The notes: generated by a model not told the origin, from the letters alone. Counted from the first letter of the stretch, positions 8,544 through 15,951 are shown. The stretch is DNA of 26,061 bases from Treponemataceae bacterium (GCA_024402455.1 JAKSTS010000016.1:1-26061), one strand, 5' to 3'. A program made the numbers and translations.

Positions 8544-9027
8544 ATTTACTTCTGGTTAAACAATTTGATGTCAATCTGTGCGATGTTTTTTGAAATTGCA
8601 AAAGATTTATTTTTATTATTATTAAAAAAACTTTTAAGTTTGTTTTTCAATTTCCGATAAACATAAAGAAGAGAAAGAATTTCTATAGAAAATGAGAGAA
8701 CTGTTTCTGTTTGTCATCAATTTTTTATGGAATACGATTGCGCTAAATCTTTATAGAGGCGTGATAAGAATTTTGTCATATGGAGAGGCTCTAAAAAATA
8801 ATTTTAGGGTTGTCATTGTTTTTATCGCAATGGTTTGTCAATGTGATGCATTTTCAAACTTTTGTATGCGCCATCTCTAATCTGCTGCTGATGAAAATAG
8901 CGCAGTTTTTGTTTGCTTTAAGTTTGCGTTGCAAACTTAATTATCTATTGCACATTCTCATTTCATTGCGGATGTGCGTAAAAAGTCAAAGCGGATATTT
9001 CCTTTTTGACTTTTTATGGGAGAACAT
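8544..9027 (+). other. Long structured non-coding region upstream of flgN
   Basis: With 8415-8543 this makes over 600 bases without a convincing gene. Short open frames here have no ribosome binding site and unlike composition. The stretch carries several inverted repeats: CTAAAA/TTTTAG at 8791-8807; TTAAGTTTGC/GCAAACTTAA at 8918-8940 with a 3-base loop; GCACAT/ATGTGC at 8950-8977; and the terminator-like hairpin at 8980-9015. It may be a structured 5' leader of the flgN-flgK-flgL operon or hold a small RNA. I found no clear promoter in it. Confidence 0.4.
8980..9015 (+). terminator. Terminator-like hairpin directly before flgN
   Basis: AAAAAGTCAAA (8980-8990) pairs with TTTTTGACTTTTT (9003-9015). 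The 3' arm ends in five Ts and lies 12 bases before the flgN ATG. It is AT-rich, so moderate in strength. It could terminate an upstream transcript or act as an attenuator for the flagellar operon. Confidence 0.5.
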
Positions 9028-9519
9028 ATGGTCAAAAGTGATGCAGTGGCATTACGCCTGAATGATTTGCTGTGTAAAGAAAATGATTTGCTGAATGTCA
9101 TTTTAACTGAACAGCGCCTTATTCGCGAAACTGTAAAAACGCGTGAATGGTCACAGCTTGACGCTGCAATTTATCGTATTCAAAAAATGTCTGATGAGTT
9201 TAAAAATCTTGAATCTCAGCGTTTGAATATTTTGTATCAGTTTACTGGTGACGAATCTCTTGATGTTTATCAGATTTCTCATATGTTTTCTCTTGATTTG
9301 CGCCAGTCTTTGCTTGAGAGTTTCAGACTTATGCGGCAGAAGCTTGCTGTTTCAAAAATAGAGAATGATGCATTGTCTGAATATATTCGTGTAACAAAAG
9401 ATTTCTTGCAGGGAGTTTTTGATTCAGCTGTTCCACAGGCAAGAAATACACTTTATTCGAATACAGGCAAAATTGTTAAGGCAATGCCAGAATCTTTGGT
9501 TCTGGATCGTATAATGTAG
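9028..9519 (+). CDS. flgN: FlgN-like flagellar export chaperone
   Basis: A 163-aa, almost wholly helical protein directly upstream of flgK and flgL, the position and size expected for FlgN, the cytoplasmic chaperone that keeps FlgK and FlgL soluble before export. Visible features are a long N-terminal helical hairpin ('RLNDLLCKENDLLNVILTEQRLIRETVKTREW') and a C-terminal region ending 'TGKIVKAMPESLVLDRIM'. Start 9028 (MVKSDAV) is preferred over the upstream in-frame ATG at 9016, because GGGAG at 9018-9022 sits 5 bases before 9028 and would lie inside the longer form. FlgN is poorly conserved in sequence, so the call leans on context. By memory of synteny the T. pallidum equivalent is the small gene before flgK. 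Confidence 0.75.
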   Translation: MVKSDAVALRLNDLLCKENDLLNVILTEQRLIRETVKTREWSQLDAAIYRIQKMSDEFKNLESQRLNILYQFTGDESLDVYQISHMFSLDLRQSLLESFRLMRQKLAVSKIENDALSEYIRVTKDFLQGVFDSAVPQARNTLYSNTGKIVKAMPESLVLDRIM

Positions 9520-9535
9520 GATTTTCTAATTTTGA

Positions 9536-9560
9536 TTTTTCTAATTTTTTTTTAGAAAAA
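9536..9560 (+). repeat. AT-only hairpin between flgN and flgK
   Basis: TTTTTCTAA (9536-9544) pairs with TTAGAAAAA (9552-9560) around a T-loop. It is too AT-rich to be a strong terminator. The rest of the 144-base gap contains a repeated GCTTAAAA (9615-9622 and 9646-9653) just before the flgK ribosome binding site. Confidence 0.35.
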
Positions 9561-9663
9561 ACAACATTAGGTTTGTTGATAAAATTACCAATATTCAGTT
9601 TTAAGAGGTGGTGGGCTTAAAACTTAAATGCGGGAAAGCAGATGCGCTTAAAAGGAGTTTGTT

Positions 9664-11574
9664 ATGGCGTCTTCATTTGCAGGAATAGAAATGGGAAAAA
9701 GGAGCTTGATGGCTCAAGCTCAATCAATTAACACAGCAGGTCACAATATTTCAAATGCTGATACAGAGGGTTACTCACGACAGCGTGTAAAAATTCGCGC
9801 TTTTGACCCTATTTACAGACCTGACTTGTCTCGCGAAAACACACCAGGACAGATTGGACAGGGTGTAACAGTTGAAAGTATTGAGCGCATCCGCGATACA
9901 ATGCTTGATAAACGTATTGTTGCTCAGAGCAATCAGGAAAGCTATTGGTCTACACGTGAAAAATATTACGTGATGCTCGAAAATATTTATAATGAACCAG
10001 ATGAAGTTTCAATCAGAACAACAATGGATAAATTCTGGGAATCATGGCAGGAACTTTCACTTTATCCTGAATCAACAGCTGCACGTATGTCTGTTGTCAG
10101 CCGTGGTGATTCACTTGTTAACTCAATCCACAACCGCTATGTAGGTTTGATGGGTGTCGGCACTTTGCTGAACGGCGACATTGAAGGTTCTGTTCGTCAG
10201 GTTAATGATATTGCAAATCAGATTGCTGAAGTAAATAAAGAAATTGTAAAGTCAAAAGCAATGGGTGATAATCCAAATGATTTGCTTGACCGCCGTGATC
10301 TGCTTGTTGAAAAGCTTTCAAGCCTTATTAATGTTACAACAGACGACCGCGATTCAGATGAATTTATGGTTCATCTTGATGGACATATTTTAGTTCAGGG
10401 TGGAGTTGCAAGAAATTTTGCAGTTGAACCTCTTGTTGAAAATAACGGTTATTCAAAAGTTGTCTGGGCAGACACAGGCAATGATGCTGTAATTACCGGC
10501 GGTTCGCTTGGCGCATTGATTGAGCGTCGTGATGTTGATGTTCGTGATGAATTGCAGAGTTTGAATACAATGACAATGAACTTTGCTGATCTTGTTAATG
10601 ATGTTCATCGCAATGCAATTGGTGCAAACAATGTTACAGGTCTTGATTTCTTTGTTGAACAGCCATTCGTTACTAACGTAAACGGAAATTATGATAGAAA
10701 CGGCGACGGAGTGGAAGATTCTTCTTATGTATTCAGAATGAGCGGAAAAAATTCACTTATTGCCACTGAACAGGTTGGTCTTGAAGGCGTTATTACAATT
10801 GCTGGAAAAACAAACAACATTCAGGTTCCATATCATCCAACTGATACTGTTGATGACATTGTAAAGCGCATCAACGATTATGATGGTGAAGTAAAAGCTT
10901 ATCTTGACAAGAATAACAAGCTTGTTCTTAAAGCTACTGCAGCTTATGCAATGGAAAATCCAGATTTTGTAATCCGTCATGTTGAAGATTCCGGACATTT
11001 CCTTGTTGGTTATGCAGGTTTGCTGCGTGCACGTGGTGAAGAAGGTGCATTTGATTTTAACCGTGCAGATGCTGTTAATGCTTTGGTAGCAGATACAGCA
11101 GAAGTTGTTTCTGGAAAAATTGAAGGCGGTGCACAGTTTGCTGTTGCTCCTGTAGCAAATCCTTCTGGATATTTCACAATCAATCCGGCAATTAAGAATG
11201 ATGTACTTTCTGTTGCTGCTTCATATCCAATTCACAACACAAGCCGTGAAGACGGAGATGGTCGTGCAGCACTTGAAATTGCTTCAATAAGAAATTCAGA
11301 AGTGATGATTGGAAAAGCAAAAACATTAGATGATTATTTTGCTTCTACCGTTACAAATGTTGGTCTTAAAGGTGAACAGGCTGAAATGAATTTGATGAGC
11401 CAGACTGCAATTATGGCAGATTTGCGTTCGTTGAGAGATTCAATTTCTGGTGTAAATATTGATGAAGAACTTGCTGATATCATCAAATTCCAGCATGGAT
11501 ATAACGCAGCAGCAAAATTCGTAACTGTAATGGACGAAATGCTTGATACTGTTATCAATCATCTTGGAGTTTAA
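9664..11574 (+). CDS. flgK: Flagellar hook-associated protein 1 FlgK
   Basis: First hook-filament junction protein, exported and placed between hook and periplasmic filament. The 636-aa product has the family N-terminus ('SFAGIEMGKRSLMAQAQSINTAGHNISNADTEGYSRQRV' region: a helix followed by the NxANxxTxGYxRQ motif), the 'IGQGVTVESIERIRD' segment, and the C-terminal D0 helix ('SLRDSISGVNIDEELADIIKFQHGYNAAAKFVTVMDEMLDTVINHLGV'). These are the ends that pack in the filament core. AAGGAG lies 8 bases before the ATG. It sits after its likely chaperone FlgN and before FlgL. Length is at the upper end of normal, with the middle domains being the variable part. Confidence 0.97.
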   Translation: MASSFAGIEMGKRSLMAQAQSINTAGHNISNADTEGYSRQRVKIRAFDPIYRPDLSRENTPGQIGQGVTVESIERIRDTMLDKRIVAQSNQESYWSTREKYYVMLENIYNEPDEVSIRTTMDKFWESWQELSLYPESTAARMSVVSRGDSLVNSIHNRYVGLMGVGTLLNGDIEGSVRQVNDIANQIAEVNKEIVKSKAMGDNPNDLLDRRDLLVEKLSSLINVTTDDRDSDEFMVHLDGHILVQGGVARNFAVEPLVENNGYSKVVWADTGNDAVITGGSLGALIERRDVDVRDELQSLNTMTMNFADLVNDVHRNAIGANNVTGLDFFVEQPFVTNVNGNYDRNGDGVEDSSYVFRMSGKNSLIATEQVGLEGVITIAGKTNNIQVPYHPTDTVDDIVKRINDYDGEVKAYLDKNNKLVLKATAAYAMENPDFVIRHVEDSGHFLVGYAGLLRARGEEGAFDFNRADAVNALVADTAEVVSGKIEGGAQFAVAPVANPSGYFTINPAIKNDVLSVAASYPIHNTSREDGDGRAALEIASIRNSEVMIGKAKTLDDYFASTVTNVGLKGEQAEMNLMSQTAIMADLRSLRDSISGVNIDEELADIIKFQHGYNAAAKFVTVMDEMLDTVINHLGV

Positions 11575-11600
11575 TCAGAAAACAGTTAACTGACAGGCGG

Positions 11601-11634
11601 AGTGATAAAATTATATGGAAGTAATTTTATCACT
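11601..11634 (+). promoter_or_regulatory. Perfect hairpin with GGA in its loop, between flgK and flgL
   Basis: AGTGATAAAATTA (11601-11613) is fully complementary to TAATTTTATCACT (11622-11634). The 8-base loop is TATGGAAG. A GGA in a hairpin loop is the core of CsrA sites (CANGGANG), and this loop differs from that consensus at one position. It lies about 75 bases before flgL. It may be a CsrA target or an mRNA stabiliser. Confidence 0.45.
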
Positions 11635-11661
11635 GCAGCTTGCATTGCAAACTGCTTTTTT
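11635..11661 (+). terminator. Weak terminator-like hairpin between flgK and flgL
   Basis: GCAG-C-TTGC (11635-11643) pairs with GCAA-A-CTGC (11647-11655) apart from one C/A mismatch, and is followed by six Ts (11656-11661). It may give partial termination that sets the FlgK:FlgL ratio. Confidence 0.5.
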
Positions 11662-11708
11662 CGCATCCTTGGTGAACCGCTGGTGCAGACTTATATAAGG
11701 AGAAGGAA

Positions 11709-12956
11709 ATGAGAAGAATTAGTTCAAATATGGCAAATAATGATGTGCAGTATAATTTGAGAAGTCAGGAATCTCGTTTTAATAAAGCACAAAATCAGAT
11801 GGGCTCTCAGCGCCGCATTCAGTCTTTGCGCGAAGATCCTCTCGCTGCAGGTCATCTGGTTCGTTATGAATCTTATTCAAAACGTTTAAATACATTTGAA
11901 CACAATGCACAGATTGTAACAGATAATTATTCTGTTTCAGAAGGTTATGTCAACCAGGCATTGCAGATTATGCACAGAGTTCGTGAACTTGCTGTTCAGG
12001 GTGCAAACGGAACATATACTCCGGAAGATTTGAAGAATATGTCAACAGAAGTTGATGAACTTTTGAAAGAACTTGTGCTTAATGCAAACGCAACAGGTCC
12101 AGATGGAACATCTTTGTTTGCTGGCACAAGAAGCAACACGACAGCATTTGACATTGTTTATGGTTCTGTTGAAGGTTCTGGCGACATGCTTATTACAAGC
12201 GTAAATTATAACGGAAATGTTGAAAGCAAAAACATTGAAGTTGATGAAGGGCAGTATCTTGAAACAACAGCATCTGGCAGCCGTATTTTCTGGGCTGAAC
12301 AGCAGGCTCTTTATTCAATGCGTGATGCAGGTTCATACATTGTGCCAGAAGATTCTGTAATTTCTGTTGATGGAAAACAGATTAACCTTAAAGCAGGCGA
12401 CAATGTGTATGCAATTATTGCCAAAATCAATGACTCTGGTGCTGCTGTAAAGGCAAATCTTGACCCTGTTACAAATGGTTTGACATTGCGCACAACAGAT
12501 GCACGCCAGCTGTGGCTTGAAGATTTGAATGGTGGAAATACATTGAATGAACTTGGTTTGATTAAAGATTCAAGCCAGCGTCCGCCGAACAATATTAATC
12601 CGACAGCAAATCTTTCTGGTGGTTCTTTGTTCGATTCTGTAATTGCTTTGCGTAATGCAATGCTTGTAGGCGATCAGGAAACAATCGGTGGACGTGTTTT
12701 AGGTTCAATTGATCAGGGTATGTCTAATTTAACAGCAAATCTTGCAGAAAGTGGTGCAAAATTTGAGCGTGCAGAACAGAATCTTGCCCGCATTTCAAAC
12801 GAAATTTTGAATGTAAACGGCATGATTTCTCGTGAAGGCGATTTGGACATTACTCAGGCTATTACAGATCTTAAGATGCTCGATTACGTTCAGCAGGCAA
12901 CAATGAGCACTGCTGCAAAAATGTACAAAAATACACTTTTAGACTTTGTAAGATAA
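11709..12956 (+). CDS. flgL: Flagellar hook-associated protein 3 FlgL
   Basis: Second hook-filament junction protein, joining FlgK to the flagellin filament. The 415-aa product shows the flagellin-like N-terminal D0/D1 pattern ('MRRISSNMANNDVQYNLRSQESRFNKAQNQMGSQRRIQSLREDPLAAGHL') and a matching C-terminal helix ('AITDLKMLDYVQQATMSTAAKMYKNTLLDFVR'), with 'AGTRSNTTAF' in between, typical of FlgL. AAGGAGAAGGAA lies just before the ATG. It is longer than enterobacterial FlgL (about 320 aa) because of a larger middle domain. It closes the flgN-flgK-flgL unit, with a terminator following. Confidence 0.96.
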   Translation: MRRISSNMANNDVQYNLRSQESRFNKAQNQMGSQRRIQSLREDPLAAGHLVRYESYSKRLNTFEHNAQIVTDNYSVSEGYVNQALQIMHRVRELAVQGANGTYTPEDLKNMSTEVDELLKELVLNANATGPDGTSLFAGTRSNTTAFDIVYGSVEGSGDMLITSVNYNGNVESKNIEVDEGQYLETTASGSRIFWAEQQALYSMRDAGSYIVPEDSVISVDGKQINLKAGDNVYAIIAKINDSGAAVKANLDPVTNGLTLRTTDARQLWLEDLNGGNTLNELGLIKDSSQRPPNNINPTANLSGGSLFDSVIALRNAMLVGDQETIGGRVLGSIDQGMSNLTANLAESGAKFERAEQNLARISNEILNVNGMISREGDLDITQAITDLKMLDYVQQATMSTAAKMYKNTLLDFVR

Positions 12957-12977
12957 TAAATAGTTTTTGTTTTTGAA

Positions 12978-13010
12978 GCGGTGTAAGTTTTTGCTTGCAC
13001 CGCATTTTTT
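12978..13010 (+). terminator. Terminator after flgL
   Basis: GCGGTGTAAG (12978-12987) pairs with CTTGCACCGC (12994-13003) with one G-U pair, followed by ATTTTTT. It separates flgL from fliW-csrA. Confidence 0.85.
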
Positions 13011-13095
13011 CTGTTTTGAAATGACAGGTTTTCTGTCTGTTTTTAGAAAGGCTCTGAAAAAGCGATTTTAATTATTTTTTATAGATGTCCTTTAA

Positions 13096-13117
13096 TATCT
13101 AAAAATAATTTTAGATA
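13096..13117 (+). repeat. AT-rich perfect inverted repeat upstream of fliW
   Basis: TATCTAAAA (13096-13104) and TTTTAGATA (13109-13117) form a 9-bp stem with a 4-base loop, 28 bases before the fliW start. Its core CTAAAAATAATTTTAG recurs almost exactly at 8791-8807 upstream of flgN. The function is unknown; a shared operator or leader element is possible. Confidence 0.4.
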
Positions 13118-13144
13118 AATATCCTTCATTTTTAAGGTGATAGT

Positions 13145-13560
13145 ATGGAAATTGCAACCAAAACAAATGGAACAATAACCATTGAAGAAAATCAGATTTA
13201 TACGGTGCCAAGTGGTTTGTTTGGTTTTGAAGAATACACTGATTTTGCAATGTATGAGGCAGAGCAAAAACCTTTCCTGTGGTTTCAGTGCCTGCAGAAT
13301 AAAAATCTGTCTTTTTTGTTGATTGACCCGTTTGCATTTTGTGCAGATTATGAGCTGGATATTGAACATCTCCTTCTGATGTGCTTGTTATGGCAATTGT
13401 AACAGTTCCTTGTGATGGTTCTCCAATTACTGCTAATCTTCAGGGACCTCTTATTTTTAACAAGAAAAACAATAAATGTATTCAGGTTATTTCATGTGAC
13501 CCGCGATGGTTTACAAAGCATGACATTTTTGCTGAAGCAAAGAGAGGTAGCTCATGCTGA
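13145..13560 (+). pseudogene. fliW: fliW, flagellar assembly factor, frame broken by an internal deletion
   Basis: FliW normally binds free flagellin and antagonises CsrA, tying flagellin translation to filament assembly. The first frame encodes 74 good FliW residues ('VPSGLFGFEEYTDF', 'LSFLLIDPFAF', 'DYELDIE'). It then runs into unrelated sequence ([11 protein letters not shown]) and stops at 13402. The missing C-terminal half is present in the -1 frame from about 13366: [15 protein letters not shown], then '[10 protein letters not shown]', ending at TGA 13558-13560. Compared with usual FliW spacing, about 9-11 residues that normally join 'DYE.DI' to 'DV' are absent, so the change looks like a loss of roughly 28-34 bases rather than a single-base slip. 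The true C-terminal frame overlaps the csrA start by 7 bases, the normal fliW-csrA arrangement. A sequencing or assembly error is the main alternative. A ribosomal frameshift is less likely, as I see no slippery heptamer. Confidence 0.85.
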
Positions 13561-13784
13561 TATTAACTCGAAAAACAAATGAAAAAATTCGCATTGGAAA
13601 TGACATAACTATTACGATTATTGAAGTTCGTGGTGATCAGGTCAAAGTCGGCATTGAAGCTCCAAAAGATGTAAAAGTTTTCAGACAGGAAGTTTTTAAT
13701 GCAATTCAGAATGAAAACCGTGCAGCTGTTGTAAATACTGCAAATCTGGACGCTTTGACACAGTTTTCTTCTATTAAAAAATAA
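13554..13784 (+). CDS. csrA: Translational regulator CsrA
   Basis: RNA-binding homodimer that blocks translation by binding GGA motifs near ribosome binding sites. In bacteria with FliW, flagellin mRNA is its chief target. The 76-aa protein has the full CsrA core: [17 protein letters not shown], '[18 protein letters not shown]', and [11 protein letters not shown], which keeps the RNA-contacting arginine near position 44. The C-terminal tail is about 15 residues longer than in E. coli. The start lies inside the end of the fliW reading frame (7-base overlap) with GAGAGG upstream, so its translation was probably coupled to fliW. With the fliW frame ending early at 13402 that coupling may be weakened. 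A strong terminator follows. Confidence 0.96.
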   Translation: MLILTRKTNEKIRIGNDITITIIEVRGDQVKVGIEAPKDVKVFRQEVFNAIQNENRAAVVNTANLDALTQFSSIKK

Positions 13785-13797
13785 CAATAAAAATAAT

Positions 13798-13859
13798 AAA
13801 AAAGGCTGCAAGCTTCTGAAATAACTTTTAAAAGTTTTCAAAAGCTTGCAGCCTTTTTT
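13798..13859. terminator. Strong bidirectional terminator between csrA and tsaB
   Basis: AAAAAAGGCTGCAAGCTT (13798-13815) is a perfect complement of the arm at 13842-13859, with an inner ACTTTTAAAAGT palindrome in the loop. T-runs flank both sides. It ends the convergent csrA and tsaB transcripts. Confidence 0.92.
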
Positions 13860-13882
13860 ATTGAATGCGAATGCAGCCAAAA

Positions 13883-14560
13883 TTATTTGTTTTTTTCTGC
13901 ATTTTCTTCAGCTTCGCTTTTCCGGATATAAACAGGACCGTCGTAATCTTGCAGAGGAGAAGCTTTTGCAGTAAAAAGTTTTTCTGCCATAACAATAAGC
14001 ATATCTGAGACACAAAGTGAACCGTTGAATATGCTGCATTTCTGGAGAGGTCTTAGTTCAAGAAGCTTTTCTTTAAAAAGTGGGGCGTCATCGCCAACAA
14101 GAAGCAGTTCTTCTTCAGGATCAAAGATTTTAAGTGTATCTTCAGCAGAAAGATCTGAATCTTCCAAAGACTTTGTACCATTTCGCCATACAGAAAGATA
14201 AAAACGTTCTTTTTTTGCATCAACAACAGGAACCAAAGTGCCTTTATAATCGCTGAAAGCAGGCTGGTATGCATCTAAAGTAGGAATGCCGTACAATGGC
14301 GCACCTGTTGCAAGTGAAATTGCTTTTAAGGCCGAAATTCCAAGCCTTAAACCTGTAAAAGTGCCCGGTCCTAATGAAACAGCAAGAAATTCAAGATCTT
14401 TTACTTCAAGCTTTGCCTGCTGCAAAACATATTCAATTGCAGGAACAAGTTTTTCTGATTGTTTTAGTTCTGCCTGTATGATTAATGATGCATGTGTGTC
14501 GCCATTCCATGCAGAAAGAGAGATTTTTGTAACAGATGTATCAACAGCAAGAGCTTTCAT
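13883..14560 (-). CDS. tsaB: tRNA threonylcarbamoyladenosine biosynthesis protein TsaB
   Basis: Cytoplasmic partner of TsaD in making the t6A37 modification on ANN-decoding tRNAs. The 225-aa protein has the ASKHA N-terminal signature 'MKALAVDTSVTKISLSAW', the 'LEFLAVSLGPGTFTGLRLGISALKAIS' block, and 'GIPTLDAY' followed by 'VPVVDAKKERFY', all characteristic of TsaB. Length is normal. Its ATG overlaps the tsaE stop by 4 bases (ATGA), so the two are translationally coupled. It is the last gene of the minus-strand 86-aa unknown-tsaE-tsaB unit and converges on csrA. Confidence 0.95.
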   Translation of the reverse strand: MKALAVDTSVTKISLSAWNGDTHASLIIQAELKQSEKLVPAIEYVLQQAKLEVKDLEFLAVSLGPGTFTGLRLGISALKAISLATGAPLYGIPTLDAYQPAFSDYKGTLVPVVDAKKERFYLSVWRNGTKSLEDSDLSAEDTLKIFDPEEELLLVGDDAPLFKEKLLELRPLQKCSIFNGSLCVSDMLIVMAEKLFTAKASPLQDYDGPVYIRKSEAEENAEKNK

Positions 14561-14991
14561 TTTAAATCTCCATACGGCCAGTTTTCTATATTTATAGTCC
14601 GGCTGCCATCATTGTTTATTTCAATGCTTATTGTTATTGCTTTTTTAGGAATTTCGTCTTGAATTTTTTCGCTCCATTCAATGATAGAAACTCCATTGCC
14701 ATAGAGCATTTCATCAGAACCAAGGTTTACAAAATCTTCGCAAGAATCAAGTCTGTAAACATCAATATGATAAAGATGAAGTCTTCCTTCGTATTCAGAG
14801 ACAATAGTGAATGTCGGACTTGTAATAACTTCTTCTATGCCTAAAGCGCTGGCAATGCCTTTTGTTATTGTTGTTTTTCCGGCTGCAAGTGTTCCCCGCA
14901 TGGCAAGCACATCACCTGTTTTTAAACATGCGCCGATTTTTTTTCCAAGCTGAATAGTTTCTTCAGCTGATTTTGTATTAATGGTAATCAG
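14557..14991 (-). CDS. tsaE: tRNA t6A biosynthesis ATPase TsaE, apparently with a CTG start
   Basis: P-loop ATPase that drives the TsaBDE cycle. It shows Walker A GTLAAGKTT, 'TSPTFTIVSEYEGRLHLYHIDVYRL' and 'GVSIIEWSEKI', all TsaE hallmarks. The first ATG/GTG in frame (GTG at 14910) lies just before Walker A and would delete the conserved N-terminal strand and helix (TINTKSAEETIQLGKKIG, then 'CLKTGDVLAMRG'). That N-terminus is encoded directly upstream. An in-frame TGA at 15012-15010 bounds it, and no ATG, GTG or TTG lies between. The best start is CTG at 14991: AAGGA (15004-15000) is 8 bases upstream, and the codon overlaps the previous gene's stop as CTGA, mirroring ATGA coupling. ATT codons nearby (14997, 14988, 14982) are alternatives. 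The product is 144 aa from CTG. Confidence 0.85.
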   Translation of the reverse strand: MITINTKSAEETIQLGKKIGACLKTGDVLAMRGTLAAGKTTITKGIASALGIEEVITSPTFTIVSEYEGRLHLYHIDVYRLDSCEDFVNLGSDEMLYGNGVSIIEWSEKIQDEIPKKAITISIEINNDGSRTINIENWPYGDLK

Positions 14992-15248
14992 GGTAATTTT
15001 CCTTCTTTTTCAAGGTTGTTAATAAATTCTTTGATTTTTTTGAGGACAGGCAGTAATGGATAATCGATTTTTTCTTTTAATGTAACATCAACATTTTTGG
15101 TGCCCAATGGGCTTACTTCAATAATGAAATCAAGAGGTGCTTCAATAGTTTTTATAGGTAGTTCAATGACAGCAAGTCCTGTAAAATTTCTTCTATAATA
15201 CAGACCTGTTTTTTCTCTAAAGAGATTTTTTATTTCAAGAACTTCCAT
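14988..15248 (-). CDS. Conserved-looking 86-aa protein of unknown function
   Basis: A small soluble protein with no signal peptide or membrane segment. The middle is rich in beta-type strands ('GLAVIELPIKTIEAPLDFIIEVSPLGTKNVDVTL') and the C-terminus is a charged helix ('VLKKIKEFINNLEKEGKL'). I do not recognise a family. It is first in the unit leading to tsaE and tsaB, overlapping tsaE by 4 bases if CTG is the tsaE start. A good promoter and a GGAG ribosome binding site precede it. From memory, T. pallidum keeps a gene of similar size in this position between fliD and tsaE, which argues that it is a real gene. Confidence 0.75.
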   Translation of the reverse strand: MEVLEIKNLFREKTGLYYRRNFTGLAVIELPIKTIEAPLDFIIEVSPLGTKNVDVTLKEKIDYPLLPVLKKIKEFINNLEKEGKLP

Positions 15249-15268
15249 CTAAAAACTCCAACAACTCC

Positions 15269-15297
15269 ATTTTAATGCTACTATTTTAGAAATTCAA
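15269..15297 (-). promoter_or_regulatory. Sigma-70 promoter of the 86-aa gene-tsaE-tsaB operon
   Basis: On the minus strand, TTGAAT (15297-15292), a 17-base spacer, then TAAAAT (15274-15269), 20 bases before the start codon. It separates this housekeeping unit from the flagellar genes upstream. Confidence 0.7.
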
Positions 15298-15360
15298 GAG
15301 TAAAAAAGAAATTTTCCAAAAATCAAATGAATCTTTGAAAACTTAATACAATATATCAGT

Positions 15361-15951
15361 TTACAGAGATTTTTGCAATTCCGCAAGCTGTCTTAATCTT
15401 GGTGCAATTTCATATTCAGCAAGATCGCCGATAAGCACTGTATCATTTGATTCTACGGCTTTTCTAAAATCTTCAAGCAGAGAAGGGAAGTCGCTTACAA
15501 ATGATGTAAGGCGTTTGCTTTCAATTGTAAGATTATCAAATGTTTCTGGAAACAGATTGACATATGGAATTGTCTGAAAAAGCAATGAAAGCGCATCTGC
15601 AAGTTCTGTAACTGTGTTCATTGCATTTTTATCTTCATTCTTTTGCAATTGAACTGGAATGTTTTCAAGTTTTTCAGCAAGATTTTCAAATGTTTTGAAA
15701 AGATGTTTTAATACATCTGCAACTTCTTTTGCTGTTATAGATTTAACTTCAAGAGTTTGAACCTGGTCTATTGGTGTAACAAAAAGGTCATCAAGTTTTT
15801 CTGCTGGAACTATTGTATTATCTGCAGTAACTTCAACCATTGTTGCAGAATTCATTTCAAGCTCTGTTTCCAATGCTTTAAGGATGTCGCCAATATTTTT
15901 TTCGTTTTCAATTGTTATGTCTAAGTTAACACCGTCTAAAATAATGTTCAT
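15361..15951 (-). CDS. Unknown 196-aa protein encoded directly after fliD
   Basis: A soluble protein without a signal peptide. The N-terminal 70 residues look alpha/beta ('MNIILDGVNLDITIENEKNIGDILKALETELE'). The rest is helical with a coiled-coil-like stretch (about residues 70-110), and it ends with 'DTVLIGDLAEYEIAPRLRQLAEL'. It starts 11 bases after the fliD stop with GAGG before the ATG, so it is co-transcribed with fliD. The position suggests a flagellar role, for example a chaperone for FliD or flagellin (FliS or FliT normally sits here), but I cannot align it to either family by eye. A gene at the same place exists in T. pallidum by memory. Confidence 0.75.
   Translation of the reverse strand: MNIILDGVNLDITIENEKNIGDILKALETELEMNSATMVEVTADNTIVPAEKLDDLFVTPIDQVQTLEVKSITAKEVADVLKHLFKTFENLAEKLENIPVQLQKNEDKNAMNTVTELADALSLLFQTIPYVNLFPETFDNLTIESKRLTSFVSDFPSLLEDFRKAVESNDTVLIGDLAEYEIAPRLRQLAELQKSL

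Noticed and set aside
9016..9027. Upstream ATG as flgN start
   Set aside because: The GGGAG ribosome binding site lies just after that ATG and fits the ATG at 9028 instead.
8692..9061. Two overlapping plus-strand open frames upstream of flgN
   Set aside because: No Shine-Dalgarno, Phe/Leu-rich random-looking translations, overlap with hairpins, and one runs into flgN in another frame.
13079..13369. Minus-strand open frames over fliW
   Set aside because: They are antisense to recognisable FliW codons and look like shadows.
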